A DNA stretch of 64,000 nucleotides from Glycomyces tenuis DSM 44171 (GCF_000427885.1 NZ_ATYW01000015.1:62001-126000); one strand, 5' to 3'; shown: positions 22,839 through 31,859, numbered from the stretch's first letter. The notes: generated by a model from the sequence alone, not told the origin. A program made the numbers and translations.

Positions 22839-25235
22839 TCAGGCGCCCTTCCACTCGCGGTTGTCCAGCACCGACGCGGCCTTGTCCTCGGGGGCGGGCC
22901 GCACCAGGTCGTAGTGGCCCTGGGCGGGGTCGGAGCCGAAGGCGTCGCCCAGGGCGGAGCTCTCGTAGCCAGCGGCGTCGTAGCCGGGGGCGGCCTCGCC
23001 CATCGGCCCGGTCGGCATCGGGGCGTCGCCGGGCGGCGCGGCCGGGAGCGCCGGCGCCGCCTCGATGGCGGCCGGTCGGCCGCCGCCGTCGGCGCGGTGG
23101 GAGGTGTGGCGGCCGGCGCCGTCGACGGGCGCCCATTCGCGCGTGTCGGCGTCGAAGACGGCGATCTCGGTGACGTCGCCGCGCGAGTCGATCCTGAAGA
23201 TCTGGGCGCCGTGCGGCAGCCGCACCGAGTCGACCTTGTGCTCGGGGATCTGGTCGTCGGCCGATTCGGAGGGGGCCAGGCCGTCGCCGCGGAAGGGCCC
23301 GGGTTCGATGATCCAGCCGCCGCGCGCCTGGGCGGCGGCCTCGTCGCCGCCGCCGAGGGCGAGCGGGTACAGGTCGGTGCGGTAGCCGATCCAGCGCAGG
23401 ACGTGGACGGCGTCGTCGGTGGGGCTGAAGGCGTCCGAGCCCCGCAGGAGGCCGAGCGCGAGGTAGAGCTGGGCGGGGGTGCGCAGGTGGTCGACCGCTT
23501 CGGCGGGGTGGACGAAGCCGCCGACGCGGTCGTAGCCGCGTTCGAGGTAGAAGGGGACCTGCTCGTGGGGGATGGTCTTCTGCCACAGGACGGGTTTGAC
23601 GCTCTGCGAGGGGTCCTTGGCGCGCGCTTCGGCGGCCTGGCGGCGCTCCATCTCGGCGGCGAGGGCGAGCAGGTCCTTGGCCTCGGCCCATTTGATGAGC
23701 GGTTCGACCTCGGGGCCGGACATGTTGGCGCCGACCTCGGTGCCGGGGTTGACGTAGAGGGCGTACTCGACGCCGGGCCAGTGCTGGATGAGCCAGCCGA
23801 AGGGCACTTCGGTGTGGGGGGCGTCCTCGCCGGCGCGGGCGCGCATCCGCTCGAGCGTGGTGTAGACGGTGATGCCGTGGATGCCGTCGACGATGTCCGA
23901 GGCCCACCGGAAGGCGGGGTCGCCGACGCGGATGGCGACGGCGTCGGGGTCGGCGACGGGCAGGATCACGGTGGTGCACAGCAGGGTCTGGAGGAACGCG
24001 GCGGTGTCGCCGACGGCGGCCGATTCGGCCAGGAGCGGCTCGGCTTCGGTTCCGGACAGTTCGACGGGGGCCGGCGGTGCCGGTTCGCTGTGCTGCGGTG
24101 CGGCTTCGCCGGGGGCGGGCTGGCTGTGCGAGGAGGGCCTGCGGCCGAAGGCGCTGGACATGGAGGCGAAGGACTCGGCCGATGGCGGCCCGGAGGGGGG
24201 CTGCTCGCCGGAGGGGGCGAAGGAGCCGGACGGCTCGAAGGAGTTCGATGCCTCGAAGGAGCCGGTGGGGGCGGGGGGTTCGAAGGAGTTCGGGGGGGCG
24301 AACGCCGAGGAGCCGGGTTGGGGCTGGTAGGGGTCGGCCGGGGCGTGGTACGGCTCGGCCGGTTCGCGCTGCGGGAGGGCGCCGGCGGGGCCGGTCTGCT
24401 GTTCGCGGAGCCAGTCGGGGGCGTCGGGCCAGTCGGTCTGCTCGTCGGGCCACACGGGCTGCTCGGGGAAGGCCTGCTCGGGTTGGGAGGTGTGGTGCTG
24501 CGCTCCGGGCTGGGAGGTGAAGCTCTGCTCGCCGAAGGAGCCCGGCGAGGGCGCGAGAGGCGGCGGGGGCGCGGGGGGTTCGGTGCCGGGCGGTTGGCGC
24601 AGCGGCAGGCCGGCGTCGGTGGTGCCGGCGACGGTCGAGTAGGCCCCGGAGGCGGCGGTGCCGGGCTCGGGTGAGCGGCGCGGCACGGGCGGGACTTCGG
24701 GGACGGGCGGGGCGGCGGGCATGAAGCTGCCGCCGCGGGCGGGCGGGGCGGGCTCCATGGGGTTGGCGAAGGGGTCGGAGTGGGCCATGGTGGCGAAGGA
24801 CTGCTCGCCGGAGTGGGGCTCGGGCGGGGCGGGGTCGCCGGGGACGGTGGTCATGCCTTGGGCGACCTGTGAGACGAACCATGCCGGGAGGTATCCCTCG
24901 ATGGGCAGGCCGGGGTTGACCGCCAGCCACCAGTCCTCGTCGGGCCAGGCTTCGGCGAGGGCGCCGAAGCGGACGCGCCGGGAGGAGCCGGCGTTGTCCC
25001 TCAGGCATGCGGCGAGGGCGGTCTCGGAGGTGAAGGCGAGGATGTGGGTGCGGTCGTCGGTGGTCCAGGTGGCCCAGGTGTCGGCGCCGCCCAGCCCCGT
25101 CGGATCCTCATAGGAGAGAGGGAGGACGAGTTCGATCTGGGAGAGGATGCGGAAGTATCCGTCCTGGTCGTCGGCGCGCAGCACCTCCCGGAGGCGATGC
25201 TCGGTCTCGTTACTCGGTTCCCACATCGATCCCAT
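22839..25235 (-). CDS. Large SseB-domain protein with Pro-rich linker
   Basis: 798 residues. Two SseB-type N-terminal domains are separated by a long disordered P/S/E/Q-rich linker. The first is at about residues 1-130, with ILAFTSETALAACLRD and WWLAVNPGLPIEGYLP. The second is at about 395-530, with WPGVEYALYVNPGTEVG. The linker (130-380) repeats SFAPSGE- and FEPS-like units. The C-terminal 250 residues (LERGYDRVGGFVHPAEAVDHL and DSVRLPHGAQIFRI) are unrecognised. SseB domains occur around type VII secretion genes in actinobacteria. The ATG at 25235 follows GGGGGGAAGGG. The gene is divergent from a mycosin-like protease. Confidence 0.75.
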   Translation of the reverse strand: MGSMWEPSNETEHRLREVLRADDQDGYFRILSQIELVLPLSYEDPTGLGGADTWATWTTDDRTHILAFTSETALAACLRDNAGSSRRVRFGALAEAWPDEDWWLAVNPGLPIEGYLPAWFVSQVAQGMTTVPGDPAPPEPHSGEQSFATMAHSDPFANPMEPAPPARGGSFMPAAPPVPEVPPVPRRSPEPGTAASGAYSTVAGTTDAGLPLRQPPGTEPPAPPPPLAPSPGSFGEQSFTSQPGAQHHTSQPEQAFPEQPVWPDEQTDWPDAPDWLREQQTGPAGALPQREPAEPYHAPADPYQPQPGSSAFAPPNSFEPPAPTGSFEASNSFEPSGSFAPSGEQPPSGPPSAESFASMSSAFGRRPSSHSQPAPGEAAPQHSEPAPPAPVELSGTEAEPLLAESAAVGDTAAFLQTLLCTTVILPVADPDAVAIRVGDPAFRWASDIVDGIHGITVYTTLERMRARAGEDAPHTEVPFGWLIQHWPGVEYALYVNPGTEVGANMSGPEVEPLIKWAEAKDLLALAAEMERRQAAEARAKDPSQSVKPVLWQKTIPHEQVPFYLERGYDRVGGFVHPAEAVDHLRTPAQLYLALGLLRGSDAFSPTDDAVHVLRWIGYRTDLYPLALGGGDEAAAQARGGWIIEPGPFRGDGLAPSESADDQIPEHKVDSVRLPHGAQIFRIDSRGDVTEIAVFDADTREWAPVDGAGRHTSHRADGGGRPAAIEAAPALPAAPPGDAPMPTGPMGEAAPGYDAAGYESSALGDAFGSDPAQGHYDLVRPAPEDKAASVLDNREWKGA

Positions 25236-25291
25236 TCAGCCCTTCCCCCCTACCGGTCCTCGATGGGGCAGCGACGAGGTAACGCGGCGTT

Positions 25292-25320
25292 CCCTCGCGA
25301 TCGTCACCGTAACGCGAGGG
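25292..25320. repeat. Inverted repeat in the SseB/mycosin intergenic region
   Basis: CCCTCGCG and CGCGAGGG pair around 13 nt. The motif GTAACGCG occurs twice here (about 25279 and 25311), with GTAACGAT nearer the mycosin start. It is a possible operator region shared by the divergent genes. Confidence 0.4.
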
Positions 25321-25424
25321 TGTTGTCAAGTTTCCGTCAGTAGGGCAAAAATAACGAATTCATAAAGACGAACGCGTGTCATTACCGTGGCCGTCCGGCC
25401 TCGCTGTGTAACGATCCCGTTCTC

Positions 25425-26570
25425 ATGAAGGACCGCTGTGCACGCACCACTATCGCATGTGTCTGCTCGACGCTGTTGGCAGTCATACTGATCGCTCCCA
25501 CCGCCGAGGGCTCGCCCGCCGCGGCGTGGCACCTGGCGGCGGTCGGCGCCGAGCAGGCGTGGACCTCGGCGACGGGCTCGGGCGTGACGGTCGCGGTGAT
25601 CGACTCCGGTGTGGACGCCGACCATCCGGACCTGGACGGCGCGGTCCTGCCGGGCCGCAGCTACGTCGACGCCGGCACCGGCGCCGATCCGCAGCTGCTG
25701 GCGCTGGGCTCCGATCCCGGCCCGGTCTACGAGCGGGCGTTCGCGCAGGCCGACCCGGTCGGCCACGGCACGGCGGTGGCCGGGCTCATCGCCGGGCGGG
25801 CCGCGACGGGCCACCCCGGCGTGGCGCCGGGCGCGGCGATCCTGCCGGTGCGGGTCCTCGACGACGAGAACCGGTACCACGATTCGGCGATGGTCGGCGA
25901 CGCGGTCAGGTGGGCGGTCGACAACGGCGCCGACGTCATCAACCTCTCCCTCGGCGGCCAGTACGACTCGGAGGCGTTCGCGGACGCCATCGACTACGCC
26001 GACCGCCACGACGTGGTCGTGGTGGCCTGCACCGGCAACCAGGACGAGGCCGGCGACGGCGACGCGGTGTGGTTCCCGGCGCGGCTCCCGGACGTCTTGG
26101 CCGTCACCGGCGTCGACCGGTCCGGTCACCTGTGGCCGACGGCCGTCACCGGCGCCGAGACGGACCTGGCCGCGCCGAGCGCGGGCCTGACGGTCGCCGC
26201 CGCGGGCGGGGGCCACAAGGAGGCCACCGGCACCTCGTTCGCCTCGGCGATCGTCGCGGGCGCGGCGGCGCTGGTGCGCTCGGCCCACCCCGGGCTCGAC
26301 GCCGACCTCGTCCGCCACGTGCTGACGGCGACCGCCGAGACCGGGCCGGGTGGGGACGGCCTCGGCGCCGGCGTGGTCGACGCGGCCGAGGCGGTGGCCG
26401 CCGACCCCGGCAGCCTCCCGCCGCCCCGGCCGGCCGCCGAACCCGCCGCCGAGCTCGCGCCGTGGCCGGCCTGGGCCGCGGCGGGCGCCGTGCTGCTGCT
26501 GGGCGCCTCGGCGGTGCTGCACGCGAGGCGGCGCGTCCCGGTGGGGCGCACGGCGCGTGCGCGCCGCTGA
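25425..26570 (+). CDS. S8 subtilisin-family serine protease, mycosin-like
   Basis: 381 residues. It has a signal peptide (residues 1-29), a peptidase S8 domain with the catalytic triad Asp in [17 protein letters not shown], His in [12 protein letters not shown] and Ser in [15 protein letters not shown], then a Pro/Ala spacer, one membrane helix (about 345-362) and a basic tail. This layout (secreted, C-terminally anchored) is that of mycosins, the MycP proteases of type VII secretion systems. No Ecc or WXG100 genes are in the window, so its secretion partner is elsewhere or it acts alone. It is divergent from the SseB-domain gene. Confidence 0.88.
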   Translation: MKDRCARTTIACVCSTLLAVILIAPTAEGSPAAAWHLAAVGAEQAWTSATGSGVTVAVIDSGVDADHPDLDGAVLPGRSYVDAGTGADPQLLALGSDPGPVYERAFAQADPVGHGTAVAGLIAGRAATGHPGVAPGAAILPVRVLDDENRYHDSAMVGDAVRWAVDNGADVINLSLGGQYDSEAFADAIDYADRHDVVVVACTGNQDEAGDGDAVWFPARLPDVLAVTGVDRSGHLWPTAVTGAETDLAAPSAGLTVAAAGGGHKEATGTSFASAIVAGAAALVRSAHPGLDADLVRHVLTATAETGPGGDGLGAGVVDAAEAVAADPGSLPPPRPAAEPAAELAPWPAWAAAGAVLLLGASAVLHARRRVPVGRTARARR

Positions 26571-26615
26571 AGCGCGCGTGCGCTTCGCCGGGAGGGCCGC
26601 CTCGGCCCGGCCGCG

Positions 26616-26621
26616 TACCAT
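26616..26621 (+). promoter_or_regulatory. -10 box (TACCAT) for leaderless transcript into nth
   Basis: TACCAT ends 6 nt before the GTG at 26628 of a 10-codon frame that runs into the nth start codon. Confidence 0.35.
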
Positions 26622-26627
26622 GGCGGG

Positions 26628-26660
26628 GTGACCGCCGCCGACTCCCACTGGACCGACTGA
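26628..26660 (+). CDS. Putative 10-residue leader ORF coupled to nth
   Basis: GTG at 26628, ten codons ([10 protein letters not shown]), TGA at 26658-26660. The stop shares its A with the nth ATG (TGATG). No ribosome-binding site precedes nth at proper spacing, so translation of nth may depend on ribosomes finishing this leader. This is inference from position only. The frame is short and could be chance. Confidence 0.35.
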   Translation: MTAADSHWTD

Positions 26661-27418
26661 TGGCTCGCGCCTCCCACCGAGACGGAACCGAGAGCGAGCT
26701 CGCCAAGAAGCGGCGCGCCCGCCGCATCGACCGGCTGCTCGCCGCGGCCCACCCCGACGCCCGATGCGAGCTCGACTACGCCGACCCGCTCCAGTTGGCC
26801 GTCGCCACGATCCTCTCGGCCCAGTGCACCGACGTCCGCGTGAACCTGACCACCCCGGCGCTGTTCGCGAAGTACCGGACCGCCGTCGACTACGCGGGCG
26901 CGAACCCCGAGGACGTCGAGGCGATCATCCGCCCGACCGGGTTCTACCGCAACAAGACCAAGTCGATCATCGGACTGGGCAGGGCGCTCGTCGCCGACCA
27001 CGGCGGCACGATGCCCGACCGCATGGACGACCTCGTCAAGCTCCCGGGCATCGGCCGCAAGACCGCGAACGTCATCTTGGGCAACGCGTTCGGGCTGCCC
27101 GGCATCCCCGTCGACACGCACATGATCCGGTTGACGAACCGGCTCGGCCTCACCGACGGCAAGGACCCGGTCAAGCTCGAGTTCCAGTTGCAGCAGCTCA
27201 TCGAGCGGCGCGAGTGGACCATGTTCTCGCACCGGATCATCTTCCACGGCAGGAGGGTCTGCATCGCCCGCAGGCCGGCGTGCGGGGCGTGCACGCTCGC
27301 CTCCCAGTGCCCCGCGTTCGGCACAGGCCCCACCGACCCGGCCGAGGCCGTGACGCTGCTGCGCGGCAGCAACGTCGAAGCGCTCGCGAAGCTGGCCGGC
27401 ATCGAGGCGGCCCTGTGA
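26660..27418 (+). CDS. nth: Endonuclease III
   Basis: 252 residues. A DNA glycosylase/AP lyase for oxidised pyrimidines. Visible: [13 protein letters not shown], the helix-hairpin-helix [17 protein letters not shown] with the catalytic Lys, the catalytic Asp in [13 protein letters not shown], and the 4Fe-4S cysteines in C-x6-C-x2-C-x5-C ([17 protein letters not shown]). It heads a chain of overlapping genes (nth, TlpA-like, NUDIX, then marP) with the same order as Rv3674c-Rv3671c in Mycobacterium tuberculosis. Confidence 0.96.
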   Translation: MARASHRDGTESELAKKRRARRIDRLLAAAHPDARCELDYADPLQLAVATILSAQCTDVRVNLTTPALFAKYRTAVDYAGANPEDVEAIIRPTGFYRNKTKSIIGLGRALVADHGGTMPDRMDDLVKLPGIGRKTANVILGNAFGLPGIPVDTHMIRLTNRLGLTDGKDPVKLEFQLQQLIERREWTMFSHRIIFHGRRVCIARRPACGACTLASQCPAFGTGPTDPAEAVTLLRGSNVEALAKLAGIEAAL

Positions 27419-27999
27419 GCGGCGGTCCGGTGCGGCGGGCGCTCGCGGCCGCGGCGGCGCTGGCCCTGTTCGCGGGCTGCTCGGGCGGCGCCGACGACGG
27501 CGCCGGCGACCCGGGCGGCGCGGCCGGGCCCGAACCGAGCTGGTCGGTCGCCTGCGAGGCCGCCACGACGCCGGTCGAGCCGGTCGGCGAACTGGAGCTG
27601 CCGTGCCTCGGCGACGGGGCCCCCACGGCGTTCGGCGTCACGGACGGCCGCCCGCTCGTGGTCGTCCTGTGGGCCAGCTGGTGCGGCCCGTGCATCGAAG
27701 AGGCCCCCGAAGTCGAGGCGTTCTGGCAGGCCCACGGCGACCAGGTCGACGTCGTCGGCGTCGACAGCGCCGACGTCCGCGACAAGGGCCGCTGGTTCGC
27801 CGAGGACTTCGAGCTGAGCTACCCGTCGGTGTTCGACGCCGACGAAGCGGTCCGGATCGCCCTCGGCGTCCCGGCCCTGCCCGGGGTCGCGTTCGTCGCC
27901 CCCGACGGGACCGTCGCCGACGTCGTCAACGAGCCCGGCGTGACCGCCGGGAGCCTCACCGCGGCCGCCGAGGCCGCGTTCGGTCTGGAGCTGTCGTGA
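27415..27999 (+). CDS. TlpA/ResA-like thioredoxin-fold lipoprotein
   Basis: 194 residues from a GTG overlapping the nth TGA. The lipobox LFAGC ends the signal peptide (Cys about 22), so the protein is lipid-anchored outside the membrane. The redox motif is WASWCGPC, typical of TlpA/ResA reductants of disulfides in cytochrome maturation or other exported proteins, and GVPALPG holds the cis-proline. It is the second gene of the nth block. The next start overlaps its stop (GTGA). Confidence 0.92.
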   Translation: MSGGPVRRALAAAAALALFAGCSGGADDGAGDPGGAAGPEPSWSVACEAATTPVEPVGELELPCLGDGAPTAFGVTDGRPLVVVLWASWCGPCIEEAPEVEAFWQAHGDQVDVVGVDSADVRDKGRWFAEDFELSYPSVFDADEAVRIALGVPALPGVAFVAPDGTVADVVNEPGVTAGSLTAAAEAAFGLELS

Positions 28000-28667
28000 G
28001 CGCCGCGCGGCGGCCCGCGCCCCCGGCCTGGTGGGGCCCGCTCGTCACCGCCGCCGACGAGGCGGGCGGCCCCGAGGTGCCGAGGGTCGCCGCCGACAAC
28101 GCGCGGCTCCGCTCCCCTGAGGAGGCCCGCTCCGCGTCCGTGCTGGTGCTGCTCAGCGACCGCGGCGCCGCGGGCGGGCCGTCGGTGCTGCTCCAGCAGC
28201 GCGCCAGCGGCCTGCGCCACCACCCCGGCGAGGTCGCCTTCCCCGGCGGCGCGGCCGACCCCGGCGACGCCGACGCCGCCGCCACGGCCCTGCGCGAGGC
28301 CGCCGAAGAGCTCGCCGTCGACCCGCGCACCGTCGCGGTCGGCGCGGCCCTGCCGCCGCTGTGGATCCCCGTGTCGGGTTTCGCGGTCACGCCCGTCCTG
28401 GCGCTGTGGACCGATCCGCATCCGGTGACGCCCGTCGACGGCGACGAGGTCGCCGCCGCCCACCAGGTGGCGGTCGCCGAACTCGCCGACCCCGGCTCCC
28501 GGGGCACCGTCCGCTACCGCTCGGGCCGGGCCGGGCCGGGCTTCCTCGTCCCCGGTGTGCCGCTGATCTGGGGGTTCACCGCGGGGGTACTGTCGTGGCT
28601 GCTCGACTTGGGAGGCTGGTCGCGCCCATGGAACACTGGCCGGATGATGGAACTCGAAGGGTGCTGA
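27996..28667 (+). CDS. NUDIX hydrolase, CoA-pyrophosphatase-like
   Basis: 223 residues. The Nudix signature is VAFPGGAADPGDADAAATALREAAEELAV. The GDADAAATALREAxEE layout with QQRASGLRHHPGEVAFPGG before it is that of CoA pyrophosphatase (NudL-type) enzymes, which cut CoA to phosphopantetheine and 3',5'-ADP. It is cotranslated with the preceding lipoprotein. The ortholog in M. tuberculosis (Rv3672c) occupies the same place next to marP. Confidence 0.9.
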   Translation: MSAARRPAPPAWWGPLVTAADEAGGPEVPRVAADNARLRSPEEARSASVLVLLSDRGAAGGPSVLLQQRASGLRHHPGEVAFPGGAADPGDADAAATALREAAEELAVDPRTVAVGAALPPLWIPVSGFAVTPVLALWTDPHPVTPVDGDEVAAAHQVAVAELADPGSRGTVRYRSGRAGPGFLVPGVPLIWGFTAGVLSWLLDLGGWSRPWNTGRMMELEGC

Positions 28668-28692
28668 GGCGCGGGCGAGGCGAGGAGGGGCG

Positions 28693-29889
28693 ATGGAGGC
28701 GGACAGTGCCGGCCTGATGGTCGACGTCGTCATCGTCCTGCTCGCGCTCCTGTTCGCCATCAATGGCTACCGGCAGGGCTTCATCATCTCCGCGGCGACG
28801 TTCCTCGGCTTCCTCGGCGGGGCGCTGCTCGGCGTCCAGCTCGCGCCGTTCGCCGCCGACATCTACACCGACCCGCTGGCCAAGCTCATCGCCGCGCTCG
28901 TCGTCGTCTTCGCGCTGGCCCTCGGCGGGCAGGCCGTCGCCACCGCGATCGGCTTCAAACTGCGCCGCAAGGTCAAACGGAACGGCTCGATGCGGCTCGA
29001 CCACCTCGCCGGGCCGGTCGTGTCCGTGCTCGCGGTCCTGCTGGTCACGTGGATGGCCGCCGCGCCGCTGGCGAACTCGAGCATGCCCGCCGTGGCCGCC
29101 GCCGTCCGCAACTCGAGTCTGGTCGGCGGCATCGACGAGTACATGCCCGAGGCCGTCAAGGGCGTCTACGACTCGATGCGGGAATCGCTGAACACCTCGC
29201 AGATCCCCGACGTGTTCTCCGGGCTCGACCCGACGCAGGTCCGCCCGGTCGACCCGCCCGACCCCGAGCTCGCGGCCTCCGGCGTGGTCGTGGGCGCCCA
29301 GGCGTCGGTGCTGAAGGTCCACGGCTCGGCCCCGCAGTGCGACCGGCAGATCGAGGGCTCCAGTTTCGTGTACGCCGACGGCCTGGTGGCGACCAACGCG
29401 CACGTCGTCGCCGGGACCGAGGACGTGCGGGTCGAATCCGACGGGGAGCTGCTCGACGCCGAGGTGATCGTGTTCGAGCCGGAGAAGGACCTGGCGGTGC
29501 TGTCGGTGCCCGGGCTGGACGCGCCGGCCCTGCCGTTGAGCGCGGAGGTCGGCGGCACCGGCGACGACGCGATCGTCGTCGGCTACCCCGGCGGGGGCCC
29601 CTACACGCCGACCGCCGCGCGGGTGCGGGAGGCCCGCACGGTCACCGGCCCCGACATCTACGACTCAGGGACGGTCACCCGCGAGGTCTACCAGCTGTAC
29701 GCGCGCATCATCGGCGGCAACTCCGGGGGGCCGCTGCTCACCCCCGACGGCGAGGTGTTCGGCGTGATCTTCGCGGCCGCCGTCGACGACCCCGAGACCG
29801 GGTACGCGCTCACCATGGCCGAGACGGTGCCGGTCCTCGAGGAGGGCGAGCGGGCCTCGGGTGCGGTCGACACCGGTTCGTGCACGTGA
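28693..29889 (+). CDS. marP: MarP-like membrane serine protease (CvpA plus trypsin domains)
   Basis: 398 residues. Four N-terminal membrane helices form a CvpA-like region (residues 1-135). The extracytoplasmic chymotrypsin-fold protease has His in TNAHVVAGTEDV, Asp in FEPEKDLAVLSV and Ser in GGNSGGPLLTPDGEV. A Cys pair (PQCDRQ and the terminal GSCT) may form the disulfide known in M. tuberculosis MarP, which supports acid and oxidative stress survival by acting on cell-wall hydrolases. GGAGGGG precedes the ATG. The synteny with nth and NUDIX supports orthology. Confidence 0.94.
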   Translation: MEADSAGLMVDVVIVLLALLFAINGYRQGFIISAATFLGFLGGALLGVQLAPFAADIYTDPLAKLIAALVVVFALALGGQAVATAIGFKLRRKVKRNGSMRLDHLAGPVVSVLAVLLVTWMAAAPLANSSMPAVAAAVRNSSLVGGIDEYMPEAVKGVYDSMRESLNTSQIPDVFSGLDPTQVRPVDPPDPELAASGVVVGAQASVLKVHGSAPQCDRQIEGSSFVYADGLVATNAHVVAGTEDVRVESDGELLDAEVIVFEPEKDLAVLSVPGLDAPALPLSAEVGGTGDDAIVVGYPGGGPYTPTAARVREARTVTGPDIYDSGTVTREVYQLYARIIGGNSGGPLLTPDGEVFGVIFAAAVDDPETGYALTMAETVPVLEEGERASGAVDTGSCT

Positions 29890-30215
29890 CGGCGGCCGAT
29901 TCGGCGCGCGCACGGCGCATGTCCCGCACCTGGCGTCAACTCGCCGTTGGGCGGATCGTCACAATGGCGGTAGGCTGTACCCGGTCGTCGCCGACGCTAC
30001 TGCCGTTTTCGAGCGAAACCCCTGCTCACCAGGTGAGTCTATGCTCACGATGTGGTACTCGGAAACGCCGGAACCCATTCGCTCGGGTACGAATGTCGAT
30101 TTCGGCGTCGACGGTGCGCATGTGGATTTACGGGGGTCTCGCTCCCGCAATGCGGACAAGAGGCATAGACTCAGTACTTGCACTAGCGGTGCGTTGAAGA
30201 AAGGTGCGAACGGAC
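29890..30215. other. 326-bp regulatory gap upstream of crp
   Basis: No gene is seen. It holds a clustered array of CTCAC/GTGAG pentamers (30025-30048) and a TAGACT -10-like box at about 30165-30170, 46 bp before the crp start. Long gaps ahead of crp are usual, since Crp often controls itself. Confidence 0.45.
30025..30048. promoter_or_regulatory. Triple CTCAC/GTGAG array upstream of crp
   Basis: CTCACC-A-GGTGAG (30025-30037) shares its right arm with GTGAG-TCTATG-CTCAC (30033-30048). This makes two overlapping perfect inverted repeats. The spacing differs from the Crp consensus TGTGA-N6-TCACA, so another regulator or a variant Crp site is possible. Confidence 0.45.
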
Positions 30216-30893
30216 ATGGAAGATGTATTGGCCAGGGCCGCCCTGTTCAAGGGCGTCGACCCCGAAGCTGTCGAGTCACTCATCAAGGAGATGGAGTACG
30301 TCGACGTCAACAAGGGCCAGACCGTCTTCACCGAGAACGAGCCGGGCGACAGTCTTTACATCGTCATGTCCGGGAAGGTGAAGCTCGGGCGCCGCTCCGC
30401 CGACGGCCGCCAGAACCTGATCGCGGTCATGGGCCCCTCGGACATGGTCGGCGAGCTCGCCCTGTTCGACCCCGGTCCGCGCACCGCCACCGCGACCGCG
30501 CTCACCGACACCCGCATGGCCCGGCTGTCCAAGACCGCGCTGCGGCCGTGGCTGGCCAACCGGCCCGAGATCGCCGAGCAGCTGCTGCGTGTGATCGCCC
30601 GCCGCCTGCGGCGCACCAACGACTCCATGGCCGACCTGATCTTCACCGACGTGCCCGGCCGCGTCGCCAAGGCGCTGCTGCACATGGCCAGCCGCTTCGG
30701 CACCCGCGACGGCGGCGTCCTGCGCGTGACGCACGACCTCACCCAGGAGGAGCTGGCGCAGCTCGTCGGCGCCTCCCGCGAGACGGTCAACAAGGCGCTC
30801 GCCGACTTCGCCGGGCGCGGCTGGCTGCGCCTGGACGGCAAGAGCGTCATCATCATGGACCCCGAGCGCCTCGCCCGCCGCGCCCGCGTCTGA
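30216..30893 (+). CDS. crp: Crp/Fnr family transcriptional regulator
   Basis: 225 residues. It is very similar in layout to M. tuberculosis Crp (Rv3676): [14 protein letters not shown], the cyclic-nucleotide domain with [17 protein letters not shown] (phosphate-binding cassette), a long dimerisation helix, and the winged-helix region with [29 protein letters not shown]. It should act as a cAMP-responsive or cAMP-modulated global regulator. The ATG at 30216 matches relatives better than the upstream GTG at 30204. A strong terminator follows at 30959. Confidence 0.95.
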   Translation: MEDVLARAALFKGVDPEAVESLIKEMEYVDVNKGQTVFTENEPGDSLYIVMSGKVKLGRRSADGRQNLIAVMGPSDMVGELALFDPGPRTATATALTDTRMARLSKTALRPWLANRPEIAEQLLRVIARRLRRTNDSMADLIFTDVPGRVAKALLHMASRFGTRDGGVLRVTHDLTQEELAQLVGASRETVNKALADFAGRGWLRLDGKSVIIMDPERLARRARV

Positions 30894-30958
30894 CCGAGCG
30901 GCACGCGGCGGTCCGTGACCGGCGCCGCACCGCCGCCGACGCGGACCCGCACAGCGCC

Positions 30959-30987
30959 CGAGACCCCCGGCCGAGCCGGGGGTCTCG
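30959..30987 (+). terminator. Terminator after crp
   Basis: CGAGACCCCCGGC and GCCGGGGGTCTCG form a 13-bp stem with a CGA loop, then TCGTCTCT. It separates crp from atpC. Confidence 0.75.
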
Positions 30988-31032
30988 TCGTCTCTCATGC
31001 GGGTGATCCTCGGGTCCGCCCGGGGTGGTCGA

Positions 31033-31062
31033 TTCGACGCCGGCGCCCGCGGCGTCTAGACT
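31033..31062 (+). promoter_or_regulatory. Promoter of atpC
   Basis: TTCGAC (31033-31038) and TAGACT (31057-31062) with an 18-bp spacer, about 40 bp upstream of the atpC GTG and downstream of the crp terminator. It indicates independent transcription of atpC. Confidence 0.5.
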
Positions 31063-31101
31063 TCCCCCTATCCATCCTCGGAGTCTGCTTGAAGGAGCGT
31101 T

Positions 31102-31380
31102 GTGGCCAAGCAACTGAACGTCGAAGTCGTGGCCGTCGAGTCGAAGGTGTGGTCCGGCGAGGCGACGGCGGTCTACGCGCGCACCACCGAAGGCGAACTC
31201 GGCGTCCTCCCCGGCCACCAGCCGCTGCTCGGCGAGCTCCAGGTCGGCAGCCAGGTCCGCATCCACACCGGCGGGGCCGAGCACGCGTGGCAGATCGAGG
31301 GCGGCTTCCTGTCGGTCACCACCGACGGGGTGACCATCCTCGCCGAGACCGCCGAAGCGGTCGACTCCGCCGCGGCGTAG
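31102..31380 (+). CDS. atpC: F1Fo ATP synthase epsilon subunit, detached from the atp operon
   Basis: 92 residues from a GTG after GAAGGAGCG. The beta-sandwich core of the epsilon subunit is clear: LNVEVVAVESKVWSGEA, GELGVLPGHQPLLGEL, HAWQIEGGFLSVTTDGVTILAE. It lacks most of the C-terminal helical hairpin of E. coli epsilon, as is common in actinobacteria. It regulates and connects F1 to Fo. In other bacteria it follows atpD directly. Here the gene before it is crp with a terminator in between, so atpA-H-G-D must be elsewhere. The following DUF2550 gene is its usual neighbour. Confidence 0.94.
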   Translation: MAKQLNVEVVAVESKVWSGEATAVYARTTEGELGVLPGHQPLLGELQVGSQVRIHTGGAEHAWQIEGGFLSVTTDGVTILAETAEAVDSAAA

Positions 31381-31383
31381 GCC

Positions 31384-31818
31384 ATGGTCAAGGCACTGCT
31401 CGTCGCCGCCGCCCTGGCGGTCGCCGTCGCGGTGTTCCTCCTGCTGACCTACGTCCGCCGCTCCGTGCTGTCCAAGCACGGCTCGGTCGCGATGGCCGCG
31501 AGGCTGTCGCGGCGCATGGCCGGACGCGGGTGGGCCCCCGGTTTCGCCGTGTACGAGCGCGGTTCGCTGCGCTGGTACCGGATGTTCTCCTTGGCGTACG
31601 GGCCGCGCTACACGCTCGCCCGCGCCGACCTCCAGGTGGCCGAGCGGCGCGAGCCGGCCGGCCCCGAGGCCCAGATCTTCCCGCCGGAGGTGGCGATCCT
31701 GCGGTGCAAGAGTTCCACCGGTGAGGTGGAGTTGGCGATGACCGACTCGGCCGTCACCGGTTTCCTGTCCTGGCTCGAGGCCGCTCCTCCGGGGGCGGCC
31801 TTTTACGAAGGCCGCTGA
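31384..31818 (+). CDS. DUF2550 membrane-anchored protein
   Basis: 144 residues. It has one N-terminal membrane helix (about residues 4-26) and a soluble domain (RGSLRWYRMFSLAYGPRYTLARADLQV) typical of DUF2550. In mycobacteria this protein (Rv1312) directly follows atpC. It starts 3 bp after atpC here, so that half of the neighbourhood is preserved. The function is unknown. Confidence 0.88.
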   Translation: MVKALLVAAALAVAVAVFLLLTYVRRSVLSKHGSVAMAARLSRRMAGRGWAPGFAVYERGSLRWYRMFSLAYGPRYTLARADLQVAERREPAGPEAQIFPPEVAILRCKSSTGEVELAMTDSAVTGFLSWLEAAPPGAAFYEGR

Positions 31819-31859
31819 GCTCCGCCGTCCGGCAGGGCGTGTGTAGGACCTCAGTCCGG

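Noticed and set aside
25457-26659. Extension of the nth frame far upstream through the mycosin gene
   Set aside because: The extension is out of frame with mycosin and low-complexity Arg/Gly; nth homology begins at 26660.
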